A DNA stretch of 6,840 nt from positions 1-6,840 of the forward strand of contig JASHUR010000356.1 of the NCBI GenBank assembly GCA_030039895.1. Reading direction: 5' to 3'. Below the pieces are notes generated by a model. It worked only from the letters and a program-made list of their open reading frames with translations, ran no database searches and was not told the DNA's origin. How positions within the stretch are numbered: position 1 is the stretch's first letter; every line of letters starts with the position of its first letter. This DNA comes from Acidobacteriaceae bacterium. GTDB lineage: Bacteria; Acidobacteriota; Terriglobia; Terriglobales; Acidobacteriaceae. Below, in pieces: positions 1-5,299 of this stretch. Both the position numbers and the translations under genes were made by a program.

Positions 1-153
1 AACGGCCCGAAGGGTGTGTTCCGTTATGGCCTGCAATACAGCTATGTCGAGCGCGACCTCTGGTCGGGCACTGGCGGTACAACCAACCCCGGCGGTGGAG
101 CGAAAGGTACTGACAATGTCTTCGAGACCTCCCTCCGTTATTACCTTCCTTAA
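1..153 (+). CDS. C-terminal end of a probable outer-membrane beta-barrel protein (5' partial)
   Basis: An open frame enters from the left edge in frame 1 and runs for 50 codons to TAA at 151-153. The visible residues alternate polar and aromatic/hydrophobic positions in short blocks (VFRYGLQYSYVERDLW, then NVFETSLRYYLP). A Gly/Thr/Asn-rich stretch lies between them, which fits two antiparallel barrel strands joined by a loop. The protein ends in an aromatic-rich strand (RYYLP), as outer-membrane barrel proteins often do, although the last residue is Pro rather than Phe. From memory, acidobacterial barrel proteins of several hundred residues end in similar RYYLP tails; this was not checked. 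The N-terminus, signal peptide and exact family lie outside the window. A strong hairpin follows 13 bp after the stop. Another extracellular beta-rich protein is possible. Confidence 0.6.
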   Translation, partial: NGPKGVFRYGLQYSYVERDLWSGTGGTTNPGGGAKGTDNVFETSLRYYLP

Positions 154-166
154 CCTGAGCACAGCC

Positions 167-212
167 ACCAAAGTAAAGAGGGCATCCGCAAGGATGCCCT
201 CTTTACTTTGGT
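167..212 (+). terminator. Perfect 21-bp stem hairpin with GCAA loop
   Basis: The arms at 167-187 and 192-212 are exact reverse complements over 21 bp, closed by the tetraloop GCAA (188-191, a GNRA loop). It lies 13 bp past the stop of the barrel-protein gene. No long T-tract follows on the + strand, but the descending arm itself is T-rich. Likely an intrinsic terminator or a 3'-end-stabilising hairpin, and it may work in both directions. Confidence 0.75.
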
Positions 213-516
213 CTAAAGCGAATCACGCGCAAACGCTTCCTTCGGCCTAATCCGGCCTTTTGTAAAGTTAGAGAATCGCCCTGGGATGCTTTAGGTGCCG
301 CCAGTCCTTCGTGCTTTGAAAAGTTCAAATCAGCGTGTCAGGCTGGTCCCCTCCCTTGCACAACTGCGGCTTACCTGAGTAATTTATAGGAATTAGGGAA
401 TTGCTGCGATGCCCCACATCGCGGGTATCCTGAACGTAAGTGACGAGTCGTTGACCTGCTTCAATTGTTCCCCGTTACTTGAAACTACATATCAATCAAC
501 AAGGATGTAACTAAAC
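213..516. other. 304-bp intergenic stretch, no gene seen
   Basis: No reading frame with believable composition or a ribosome site was found on either strand. It holds a 6-bp hairpin GCGATG-CCCCA-CATCGC (406-422). A good -35-like TTGACC (451-456) is followed after 17 bp by a poor -10 (GTTACT, 474-479). This may be the promoter of the gene starting at 517, but support is weak. The stretch before the start codon contains AAGGA (501-505), 11 bases upstream, plus a start-stop pair ATGTAA (505-510). No tRNA or known riboswitch was recognised. Confidence 0.4.
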
Positions 517-735
517 ATGAGTCGTGAGCAAATACTCGCAGCAATCGATGAAGAAATCAGCAAACTCCAGCAAGTCCGCAAACTCTTGCAAGGCTCGGGA
601 GGCCGACTGACAACTGGTTTCTCCGGAGGTAAACCACGCGCAAAGCGCGTCCTTAGCCCTGAAGCGCGGCAGCGCATCGCTGCAGCCCAGAAGCGTCGCT
701 GGGCAAAGCAGAAAAGAGAGGCAGCAGGAAAATAA
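517..735 (+). CDS. Small basic protein with C-terminal LSPEARQRIAAAQ-type motif, function unknown
   Basis: A 72-residue protein in two parts. Residues 1-25 form an amphipathic, Leu/Ile-heptad-like helix (MSREQILAAIDEEISKL...), suited to dimerising. After a Gly-rich linker (26-39) comes a strongly basic tail (40-72) with LSPEARQRIAAAQKRRWAKQ. I recall this tail from many small acidobacterial and other bacterial proteins without firm function. The arrangement resembles small nucleoid-associated or nucleic-acid-binding proteins, but that is inference. The start ATG has AAGGA 11 bases upstream, a slightly long spacing. Composition is coding-like and there is no competing frame. The dUTPase gene begins 18 bp after the stop on the same strand, so the two are probably co-transcribed. 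Confidence 0.8.
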   Translation: MSREQILAAIDEEISKLQQVRKLLQGSGGRLTTGFSGGKPRAKRVLSPEARQRIAAAQKRRWAKQKREAAGK

Positions 736-753
736 CTCGATACAATCTTCTGA

Positions 754-1248
754 ATGTTGAGAGTAAAGCTTCTCCATCCTGAAGCCCGGGTTCCAACTGT
801 CGTGCATGCTGGAAGCGACCTGGGCTTTGACCTCTATTCCATCGAAGACATCATCCTGGAGCCGGGCACCCCCGTGAAGGTTCGGACCGGTATCGCGATC
901 GAAGGACCGCCGGGCTGGGGTTTTATCCTCGGGGACCGCTCTTCCATGGCGGCAAAAGGCGTCACATATGCCGGAGGCCGCATTGATGCGGGCTATCGGG
1001 GAGAAATCCTTGTTTGCCTTATCAACGTGAACCAGCCTCGCTACTCATTGCGAACGGTACGCAATGCCGAGGGCTGTATGACAGATGTGTTACTGGAATC
1101 CACGGACGTCAGCGTTCCCATTCATAAGGGGGATAAGATCGCACAAATGTCGCCCTTTCAGGCAAACACTCACTTTGAAGTGACCGTCGCAGAAGAACTC
1201 TCCGAAAGCTCTCGCGGAGCGAGAGGATTTGGCTCAAGTGGACGGTGA
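754..1248 (+). CDS. dut: Deoxyuridine 5'-triphosphate nucleotidohydrolase (dUTPase) with an insertion between motifs III and IV
   Basis: Hydrolyses dUTP to dUMP and pyrophosphate, supplying the dTMP precursor and keeping uracil out of DNA; cytosolic, trimeric in this family. All five motifs are visible in the 164 residues. Motif I is AGSDLGFDLYS (19-29), II DRSSMAAKG (61-69), III GGRIDAGYRGE (74-84) with the catalytic Asp78 and uracil-stacking Tyr81, IV GDKIAQM (126-132) and V RGARGFGSSG (154-163). Usual trimeric dUTPases are about 150 residues and have roughly 12 residues between motif III and the GD of motif IV. Here there are about 34, so about 20 extra residues lie around 97-121. Motif I has Leu-Gly-Phe where Ala-Gly-Tyr is usual. 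No good Shine-Dalgarno precedes the ATG, so translation may be coupled to the gene 18 bp upstream. A dCTP deaminase is unlikely given motifs III and V. Confidence 0.93.
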   Translation: MLRVKLLHPEARVPTVVHAGSDLGFDLYSIEDIILEPGTPVKVRTGIAIEGPPGWGFILGDRSSMAAKGVTYAGGRIDAGYRGEILVCLINVNQPRYSLRTVRNAEGCMTDVLLESTDVSVPIHKGDKIAQMSPFQANTHFEVTVAEELSESSRGARGFGSSGR

Positions 1249-1272
1249 ACAGGAATCTGCTGCGGGAGAGAT

Positions 1273-1308
1273 AGGGCATGACTGCCTGATGTTTGGCCGC
1301 CATGCCCT
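1273..1308. terminator. Inverted repeat between convergent dut and glsB-like genes
   Basis: AGGGCATG (1273-1280) and CATGCCCT (1301-1308) are perfect 8-bp complements. The 20-base interval between them can add an inner GCC/GGC pairing. It sits in the 67-bp gap between two convergent genes, where a shared bidirectional terminator is expected. There is no clear T-tract on either side, so the call rests on symmetry and location. Confidence 0.5.
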
Positions 1309-1315
1309 CTGACTA

Positions 1316-1570
1316 TTACGTTGCTCGTCTGCCGGTTATCAACCTCAAAATCCAGGTTAGGATTACAGCCCCAATGACCGCCACTATGATCGTGTATATC
1401 ATGCCACCGCTGCCGGCAAAGCCAACTGCGCGCATGATAAAGCCTCCAACAATGGCGCCTGCGATTCCGACAATGATATCCATGATCGCGCCGTAACCGC
1501 TGCCCTTCATCAGTTTGCCTGTTAGCCAGCCTGCAATCAGACCGACGATAATCCACCAGATTAGAAACAT
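1316..1570 (-). CDS. GlsB/YeaQ/YmgE family stress-response membrane protein
   Basis: An 84-residue, very hydrophobic inner-membrane protein of the transglycosylase-associated (PF04226-type) family. Members rise under envelope or acid stress in other bacteria, but their molecular role is not settled. Three membrane segments are visible: about 3-20 (WWIIVGLIAGWLTGKLM), 29-50 and 57-77. They carry the Gly-rich pattern typical of the family: GLIAGWLTGK, then DIIVGIAGAIVGGF. It ends in a short basic tail (GRRAT). Length matches the family's usual 80-90 residues. The ATG has a strong Shine-Dalgarno (GAGGAGGG) a few bases upstream on the minus strand. It lies downstream of the GH16 gene in the same direction with a 98-bp gap, so co-transcription is possible but not shown. 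Confidence 0.9.
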   Translation of the reverse strand: MFLIWWIIVGLIAGWLTGKLMKGSGYGAIMDIIVGIAGAIVGGFIMRAVGFAGSGGMIYTIIVAVIGAVILTWILRLITGRRAT

Positions 1571-1668
1571 TTGCCCTCCTCAGACTTCATGTATCAGTGT
1601 CTGCTGAGCTCGCCTCAGAGCTGAACACTCCATCCACCTCTCTCCGCTGCAGGCTCTTTCACAGTCAT
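1571..1668. other. Short gap between GH16 and GlsB-like genes
   Basis: 98 bp holding the ribosome site of the GlsB-like gene. It also has two short imperfect inverted repeats (CTGAG...CTCAG near 1602-1616 and a 5-bp CAGAC/GTCTG pair). No convincing terminator or promoter could be assigned. Confidence 0.3.
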
Positions 1669-2538
1669 CTATGATGCCGGTTCTGCATAGACGCGCACAT
1701 AATCCACGAGCATTTGTTGCGGAAAAACCGTCGTATTATCAGGTGGTCCGGGCCAGCTCCCCCCTACCGCAACATTCAGTATGAAAAAGAACTTACCGTC
1801 GTCGAATGGCCAAACCGCTCCCGGAGGCAAGCTCGACGGCGTATAAGTCGCGTATACATTGCTCGGGTCATCAACATAGTACTTGATCAGTTTCGGCGAC
1901 CAAATAATTCCGAAGGTGTGAAACGCATCGGCAAACTTTTCGTTGTTCGGTAGTGTGTAGTAAGTGCCGATCTTCGTGCCCGTGAATCCCGTCCCGTGAA
2001 TCGAGCCGACATTATCGGACGGAATCTTGCCAACGCTCTCCATAATGTCCATTTCGCCGCAGGCCGGCCATGGCTTTGAGGTGACGTCGTCGCCCAGAAT
2101 CCAGAATGCGGGCCACATCCCTTGACCCTCCGGCATCTTGATCCGGGCTTCAATGCGCCCATACTGGAAGCTCTGTAACCCTTCGCTTGTTATCCGTGCC
2201 GAGGTATACACGCCGCTTGACGGGTTCCGTGCCACGATATGCAGATATCCATCCGTCCCGACATAGACGTTCGGCTTCTTCGGATCGCATGGTGGCGTCG
2301 ATGATCCGTATGCACAGTAGGTCTCCAGCTCCTGGTTACCCCAGCCACTGGCTCCTGTGTCGTAGGTCCAGTTCGCCGGATTCGGTGCGCTCTGCATTGT
2401 CGCTCCGTTAAACTCGTCGCTCCATACTAGCGTTTCCTTTGTTACTTTGTTCCCGCCGGATAAGCTGCCTGGCGCACCTGCCGCTCCACAACAAACTGCC
2501 AGCGACAACAACACAGGAATGCAGGTCACTATACGCAT
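1669..2538 (-). CDS. Secreted GH16-family endo-beta-1,3-glucanase (laminarinase-type)
   Basis: Predicted to cleave internal beta-1,3 (or mixed 1,3-1,4) glucan bonds outside the cytoplasm. From the chosen ATG the protein has 289 residues. A basic-hydrophobic signal peptide spans about 1-22 (MRIVTCIPVLLSLAVCCGAAG); the weak LAVC pattern could mean a lipoprotein, but a signal-peptidase I site near AGA is as likely. The domain starts at about 37 (LVWSDEFNG). The catalytic motif is GEMDIMES (161-168), with Glu162 as nucleophile, Asp164, and Glu167 as acid/base. The spacing with one extra residue is the laminarinase form, not the lichenase form. WPAFWIL (142-148) just upstream, GGSWPG (259-264) and the final VDYVRVY strand are also typical. 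The frame opens 10 codons earlier (2568), but 2538 has GAGGGGGA just upstream and starts exactly at the signal peptide. It follows the terminator of the sulfur-carrier gene, so it should have its own promoter. Exact substrate is unknown. Confidence 0.92.
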   Translation of the reverse strand: MRIVTCIPVLLSLAVCCGAAGAPGSLSGGNKVTKETLVWSDEFNGATMQSAPNPANWTYDTGASGWGNQELETYCAYGSSTPPCDPKKPNVYVGTDGYLHIVARNPSSGVYTSARITSEGLQSFQYGRIEARIKMPEGQGMWPAFWILGDDVTSKPWPACGEMDIMESVGKIPSDNVGSIHGTGFTGTKIGTYYTLPNNEKFADAFHTFGIIWSPKLIKYYVDDPSNVYATYTPSSLPPGAVWPFDDGKFFFILNVAVGGSWPGPPDNTTVFPQQMLVDYVRVYAEPAS

Positions 2539-2591
2539 TGTCCCCCTCGGATTCACGATTGGACTCACTCGTAAACCTCGACAATTATCGC

Positions 2592-2627
2592 AAAAACACC
2601 AAGGGACAGGCTCTAAACCTGTCCCTT
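2592..2627 (-). terminator. Intrinsic terminator of the ThrC-like/sulfur-carrier operon
   Basis: A perfect 10-bp stem (AAGGGACAGG, 2601-2610, with CCTGTCCCTT, 2618-2627) has a 7-base loop. Read on the minus strand it is followed by GGTG and then five T residues (2592-2596). It begins 23 bp past the stop of the carrier gene and ends upstream of the GH16 gene, separating the two units. Confidence 0.85.
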
Positions 2628-2650
2628 TCTGCGCAATTTATCCGCGCCGG

Positions 2651-2974
2651 TCAGTAGCAAACGCAATCTTCCTGCCCACAATAGGAACAACACGAGCAGC
2701 TCCCGCCCGCAATCGACGGGATCACCAGGACTTCATCCCCATCCTGGAACGCATACTTCTCATTACCCAGAAAGCGGATGTCCTCGTCATTTACGTAGAA
2801 GTTGATAAAACGCCGTACCTGCCCCTGCTCATCGCGCAGGTGCGGCTTCAGCGCCGGAAACGTCGTCTCAATATCCACGATCAACTCTGGCAGATTATGC
2901 GCCTTCGACTCGATCTCCCGCGCGCCATCTGTGTGTTTCTGAAATGCATTCGGCAATACCACCTTAACGGACAT
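2651..2974 (-). CDS. CysO-type MoaD/ThiS ubiquitin-fold sulfur carrier with a Cys-rich C-terminal tail
   Basis: Residues 1-91 form a beta-grasp sulfur carrier that closely recalls mycobacterial CysO: RRFINFYVNDEDIRF (54-68), DGDEVLVIPSIAGG (78-91). In this family the C-terminal Gly-Gly is adenylated, turned into a thiocarboxylate and used as sulfide donor to a PLP enzyme. Here Gly90-Gly91 is not terminal. Sixteen more residues follow (92-107), with Cys at 93, 95, 96, 99, 104 and 106, and residues 1-91 contain no Cys. The protein must be trimmed, as JAMM proteases do to QbsE-like carriers, or the tail binds metal or sulfur. The start overlaps the ThrC-like gene by 11 bp, has GGGAGG upstream, and shares its SAM riboswitch. 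That points to homocysteine/methionine synthesis rather than molybdopterin or thiamine. No E1-like activator or JAMM gene is in the window. Confidence 0.88.
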   Translation of the reverse strand: MSVKVVLPNAFQKHTDGAREIESKAHNLPELIVDIETTFPALKPHLRDEQGQVRRFINFYVNDEDIRFLGNEKYAFQDGDEVLVIPSIAGGSCSCCSYCGQEDCVCY

Positions 2975-4253
2975 TCGCCCCTCCCACTAATACACGGTCC
3001 CTTTCACGGTCCCCTTTATCACCGTCCAGCTCTTCCAGGTAAGCTTCAAAATCCGTCAGTCTCGGACGAATCGCCTGCTCCGTCTCATATGCTCCAGCCA
3101 GCGCATCCGTCGTCTTCAGCCCATTCCCGGTAATGCAGGCCACCGTCAGTTCATCCGGCTTGATGCGCCCATGCGCATACAGCCTCGCCGTTACCGCGGT
3201 CGTCACACCGCCGGCTGTCTCCGTAAACACACCCTCGGTCTCCGCCAGCTCCTGGATCGCCGACACAATCTCTACATCCGACACATCCTCGGCCCAGCCG
3301 CCGCTCTCGCGAATACACCGCGCCGCATACGGCCCGTCCGCCGGATTCCCAATCGCCAGCGATCGCGCAATCGTCGAAGGCCGCTGCGGCTCGATCGCCT
3401 CCGTGCCCGCCTTCACCGCCGTCGAAATCGGCGAGCAGCCCGTCGCCTGCGCTCCAAAGAAGCGGACTTCCTTCTCTTTCACCAGCCCCAGCTCAATCAG
3501 CTCCTTGAACGCCTTGCGAATCTTCGTAATCAGCGATCCGCCCGCCATGGGCACAACCACGTTGTCCGGCAGCCGCCATCCCAACTGCTCCGCAATCTCA
3601 AAGCCCACCGTCTTCGAGCCCTCCGCGTAGTAGGGCCGCAGATTCACATTCACAAATCCCCAGTTGAACCGCTCCGCAATCTGTGAGCACAGCCGGTTCA
3701 CATGGTCGTAGTTTCCGTCAATGCGGACCAGCTTCGCGCCGTACACTTGCGTGTTCAGAATCTTCGCTGGCTCAAGGTCAGCGGGCACCAGAATGTAGGC
3801 CTTCAGCCCCAGCCGAGCCGCCTGCGCAGCCACGGCATTCGCCAGGTTTCCCGTCGACGAGCAACCGACTGTATCGAACCCGAAGATCTGCGCGTTCGCC
3901 AGCGCCACGGACACCACGCGGTCCTTGAAGCTCAGTGTCGGCAGGCATACCGCATCGTTTTTAATGAAAAGATTGTTCGCGCCAATTCGGCGTCCCAGCC
4001 GCGGCGCCTGCAGCAGTGGAGTCCACCCCGCTGGAGTCGCGGGTACATAATCCTCGGGCACAGGCAGCAGCGACTGGTAGCGCCACATGCTCGAAGGGCC
4101 CCTCGCAATCGCCTCGCGCGTAAATCTACCGCGGGCAGCCTCCAGGTCGCACTGGACCTCCAGAGGAGAAAAACAGTCCTCGCAAATCGAAAGCGGAGTA
4201 TTCCCGTAGGTCTTTCCGCATTCCCGGCATCGCAATTCGTAGGCAACAGCCAT
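2964..4253 (-). CDS. thrC: Threonine-synthase-family PLP enzyme, probably sulfur-carrier-linked (homocysteine-forming candidate)
   Basis: A 429-residue fold-type II PLP enzyme. It has an N-terminal zinc ribbon (Cys9, Cys12, Cys24, Cys27), the PLP lysine in LPTLSFKDR (Lys110), SSTGNLANA (132-140), a Gly-rich phosphate loop MAGGSL (236-241) and TGNGLKTTD (375-383). Ordinary threonine synthases turn O-phosphohomoserine into threonine. This one departs at the PLP lysine, with TLSFKDRV where TGSFKDRG is common. By homology it is named threonine synthase. Its 11-bp overlap with a CysO-like carrier gene and the SAM riboswitch in its leader suggest instead that it makes homocysteine from O-phosphohomoserine and a carrier thiocarboxylate. 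A ThrC-like/carrier route of this kind (MetM/MetO) has, as I recall, been reported in Streptomyces. The start ATG has AGAGGG five bases upstream, and that site lies inside a hairpin. The final 25 residues are charged and variable. Family certain; reaction inferred. Confidence 0.9.
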   Translation of the reverse strand: MAVAYELRCRECGKTYGNTPLSICEDCFSPLEVQCDLEAARGRFTREAIARGPSSMWRYQSLLPVPEDYVPATPAGWTPLLQAPRLGRRIGANNLFIKNDAVCLPTLSFKDRVVSVALANAQIFGFDTVGCSSTGNLANAVAAQAARLGLKAYILVPADLEPAKILNTQVYGAKLVRIDGNYDHVNRLCSQIAERFNWGFVNVNLRPYYAEGSKTVGFEIAEQLGWRLPDNVVVPMAGGSLITKIRKAFKELIELGLVKEKEVRFFGAQATGCSPISTAVKAGTEAIEPQRPSTIARSLAIGNPADGPYAARCIRESGGWAEDVSDVEIVSAIQELAETEGVFTETAGGVTTAVTARLYAHGRIKPDELTVACITGNGLKTTDALAGAYETEQAIRPRLTDFEAYLEELDGDKGDRERDRVLVGGANVR

Positions 4254-4367
4254 TCGGTCCCTCTTTCAGAGGGGCTTGGGATACATTGCGGGCGCGTGAC
4301 CTGACTCTTCTGCGTGCTGCTTACTGCTAACAACTGGATTTGGCGAGATGCGATCTTGCGTTGCATC
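4254..4367 (-). promoter_or_regulatory. Riboswitch expression platform: Shine-Dalgarno-sequestering switch
   Basis: On the minus strand the Shine-Dalgarno AGAGGG (4259-4264) of the ThrC-like gene is exactly complementary to CCCTCT (4268-4273), with only GAA between. This forms a 6-bp hairpin hiding the ribosome site. The same element, read as CCCCTCTG (4267-4274), is perfectly complementary over 8 bases to CAGAGGGG (4383-4390), the P4 3' arm of the aptamer. The two pairings exclude each other. SAM-bound aptamer should leave the element free to mask the site (off); without SAM the element can be captured by the aptamer arm (on). No terminator with a T-tract is seen, which fits translational control. 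A 5-bp GATGC/GCATC hairpin lies near 4346-4366. Confidence 0.6.
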
Positions 4368-4509
4368 CCCGAATCTCATGTTCCCCTCTGCCGTCTCCAG
4401 TTTTGGAGGCGCCTTCAGGAGAGAGTTGACACCGCTGTCTCAGATTGCCTGAGCCGGTTGTCGTGGCGTCACAGGGCCCGTCCCTCAGCCACTCTTCATG
4501 AAATTCAGG
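4368..4509 (-). ncRNA. SAM-I (S-box) riboswitch aptamer
   Basis: Read on the minus strand, 13 consecutive pairs (two G-U) form P1: CCTGAATTTCATG (4497-4509) with CATGAGATTCGGG (4368-4380). Inside come AAGAG, P2 (GTGGC 4488-4492 with GCCAC 4463-4467), the core GAGGGACGGGCCCTGTGA that fits the S-box kink-turn and P2b, then ACAACC (consensus GCAACC). P3 follows (CTCAG 4449-4453 with CTGAG 4439-4443), then GGTGTCAAC (consensus GGTGCTAAT). P4 can form from TCTCTC (4419-4424) and GAGGGG (4383-4388), with an inner CTCCA/TGGAG hairpin. The P2 loop CGG (4478-4480) can pair with CCG (4455-4457) as the pseudoknot. The class binds S-adenosylmethionine and turns off sulfur amino-acid genes. It lies upstream of the ThrC-like/carrier pair. 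Confidence 0.87.
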
Positions 4510-4541
4510 CTCGCTCTTTAGGAGCAAACTTGAATACTTAG

Positions 4542-4570
4542 TTTGTAGCATAGGCAGTTTGCCAGCGCAA
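4542..4570 (-). promoter_or_regulatory. Possible sigma70-type promoter for the riboswitch operon
   Basis: On the minus strand TTGCGC (4565-4570) and TACAAA (4542-4547) are separated by 17 bp, which would start transcription about 25 bases before the aptamer. Each hexamer matches only half to two thirds of consensus. A 6-bp inverted repeat CAAACT/AGTTTG (4525-4545) overlaps the -10 and could be an operator. Position is right; sequence support is modest. Confidence 0.35.
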
Positions 4571-4588
4571 GCGGTCAGATCTGCTCCT

Positions 4589-5296
4589 CTATCCCGGCCC
4601 GGCCGCCAATCCCGACTCGATGGCCTCCCGCACTGCTGCCATCAAATCCTCGCGGCTTGCATAGTCCCGCGGCTCAATCGGCGCATGGAAGACCACCTTC
4701 GCAACTCCCCCGCGCACCTTCAGGCTTCCCTTCGGCATCAGTTTCCCGGTTCCCATAATCGTCACCGGAACCACCGCCGCCCCGCTCTCCATTGCCAGAT
4801 AAAACGGCCCCTTCTTGAACGTCAGCAGCCGCCCATCCAGCGAGCGCGTGCCCTCCACAAACGACGTAATGTGCACCCCGCCGGACGCCATTTCGCCCAC
4901 AGCCGCTTCCACGCTCTCCTTGGCGCTCTCAACCGTGCCGTCCCGGCTCACTGGAATGAACGCAGCCAGCCTCATTCCATACCCAAGCACCGGAATTCGC
5001 ATCAGAGACTTCTTGATAAACACCGAGGTCCGCCCCGGCAGCAACGGTAGCAGCACCGGAGGATCAAGGTTCGACGTGTGGTTCGAGAAAAACAGATATT
5101 TCTTCGCCGGATCGAGCTTCGCCTGCCACTCCGCTTCCACGCGGATTCCTGCCGCCCGCAACCCCGCGCACACAATCCCCATCGCCCAGCGATAGACCGG
5201 CGAAATATCACCCGTCACCAGCGCCCACGGTATCCCGACCAGCGCCGCCGGAATCCCCAGCGTCAGGTACACCGCCAGCAACACCAGCGCGCGCAA
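4589..5296 (-). CDS. plsC: 1-acyl-sn-glycerol-3-phosphate acyltransferase (PlsC family)
   Basis: Transfers an acyl chain to lysophosphatidic acid, making phosphatidic acid for membrane lipids; acts at the inner membrane. The 235-residue frame has an N-terminal hydrophobic segment (about 3-27). The family's four blocks follow: NHTSNLD (72-78, catalytic His73 and Asp78), KKSLMRIPVLG (95-105, acceptor binding), FVEGTRS (146-152, with Glu148) and VVPVTI (175-180). Block III has Val where Pro is usual (FPEGTR), a mild departure. Length is normal. The longest frame starts with TTG at 5294-5296, three bases after the mpl stop, with GAGG seven bases upstream. That gives a tight coupling, and no ATG start lies near the N-terminus. 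Another lysophospholipid or ornithine-lipid acyltransferase of the same superfamily cannot be excluded. Confidence 0.9.
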   Translation of the reverse strand: MRALVLLAVYLTLGIPAALVGIPWALVTGDISPVYRWAMGIVCAGLRAAGIRVEAEWQAKLDPAKKYLFFSNHTSNLDPPVLLPLLPGRTSVFIKKSLMRIPVLGYGMRLAAFIPVSRDGTVESAKESVEAAVGEMASGGVHITSFVEGTRSLDGRLLTFKKGPFYLAMESGAAVVPVTIMGTGKLMPKGSLKVRGGVAKVVFHAPIEPRDYASREDLMAAVREAIESGLAAGPG

Positions 5297-5299
5297 GTC

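Noticed and set aside
300..360. T-loop-like GTTCAAATC suggesting a tRNA
   Set aside because: No matching T-stem, acceptor stem or anticodon arm could be built around it.
505..510. Start-stop ATGTAA just upstream of the small basic gene
   Set aside because: It overlaps the Shine-Dalgarno region and is most simply chance; nothing else supports a regulatory minimal frame.
2539..2568. Ten-codon N-terminal extension of the GH16 protein
   Set aside because: The internal ATG at 2538 has a strong Shine-Dalgarno and places the signal peptide at the true N-terminus; the extension would bury it.
2447..3133. A 228-codon + strand frame crossing three minus-strand genes and a terminator
   Set aside because: It runs antisense through the GH16 signal peptide, the terminator and the whole sulfur-carrier gene, and its translation has no recognisable domain.
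3133..3686. Two long + strand frames (165 and 171 codons) opposite the ThrC-like gene
   Set aside because: They lie entirely antisense to a well-supported gene, are Arg/Pro/Ser-rich with low-complexity composition, match no family and have no ribosome site.
4314..4551. Frames of about 75 codons on both strands between the ThrC-like gene and plsC
   Set aside because: They cover the SAM riboswitch, whose paired structure and conserved core explain the sequence; neither frame has a ribosome site or family resemblance.
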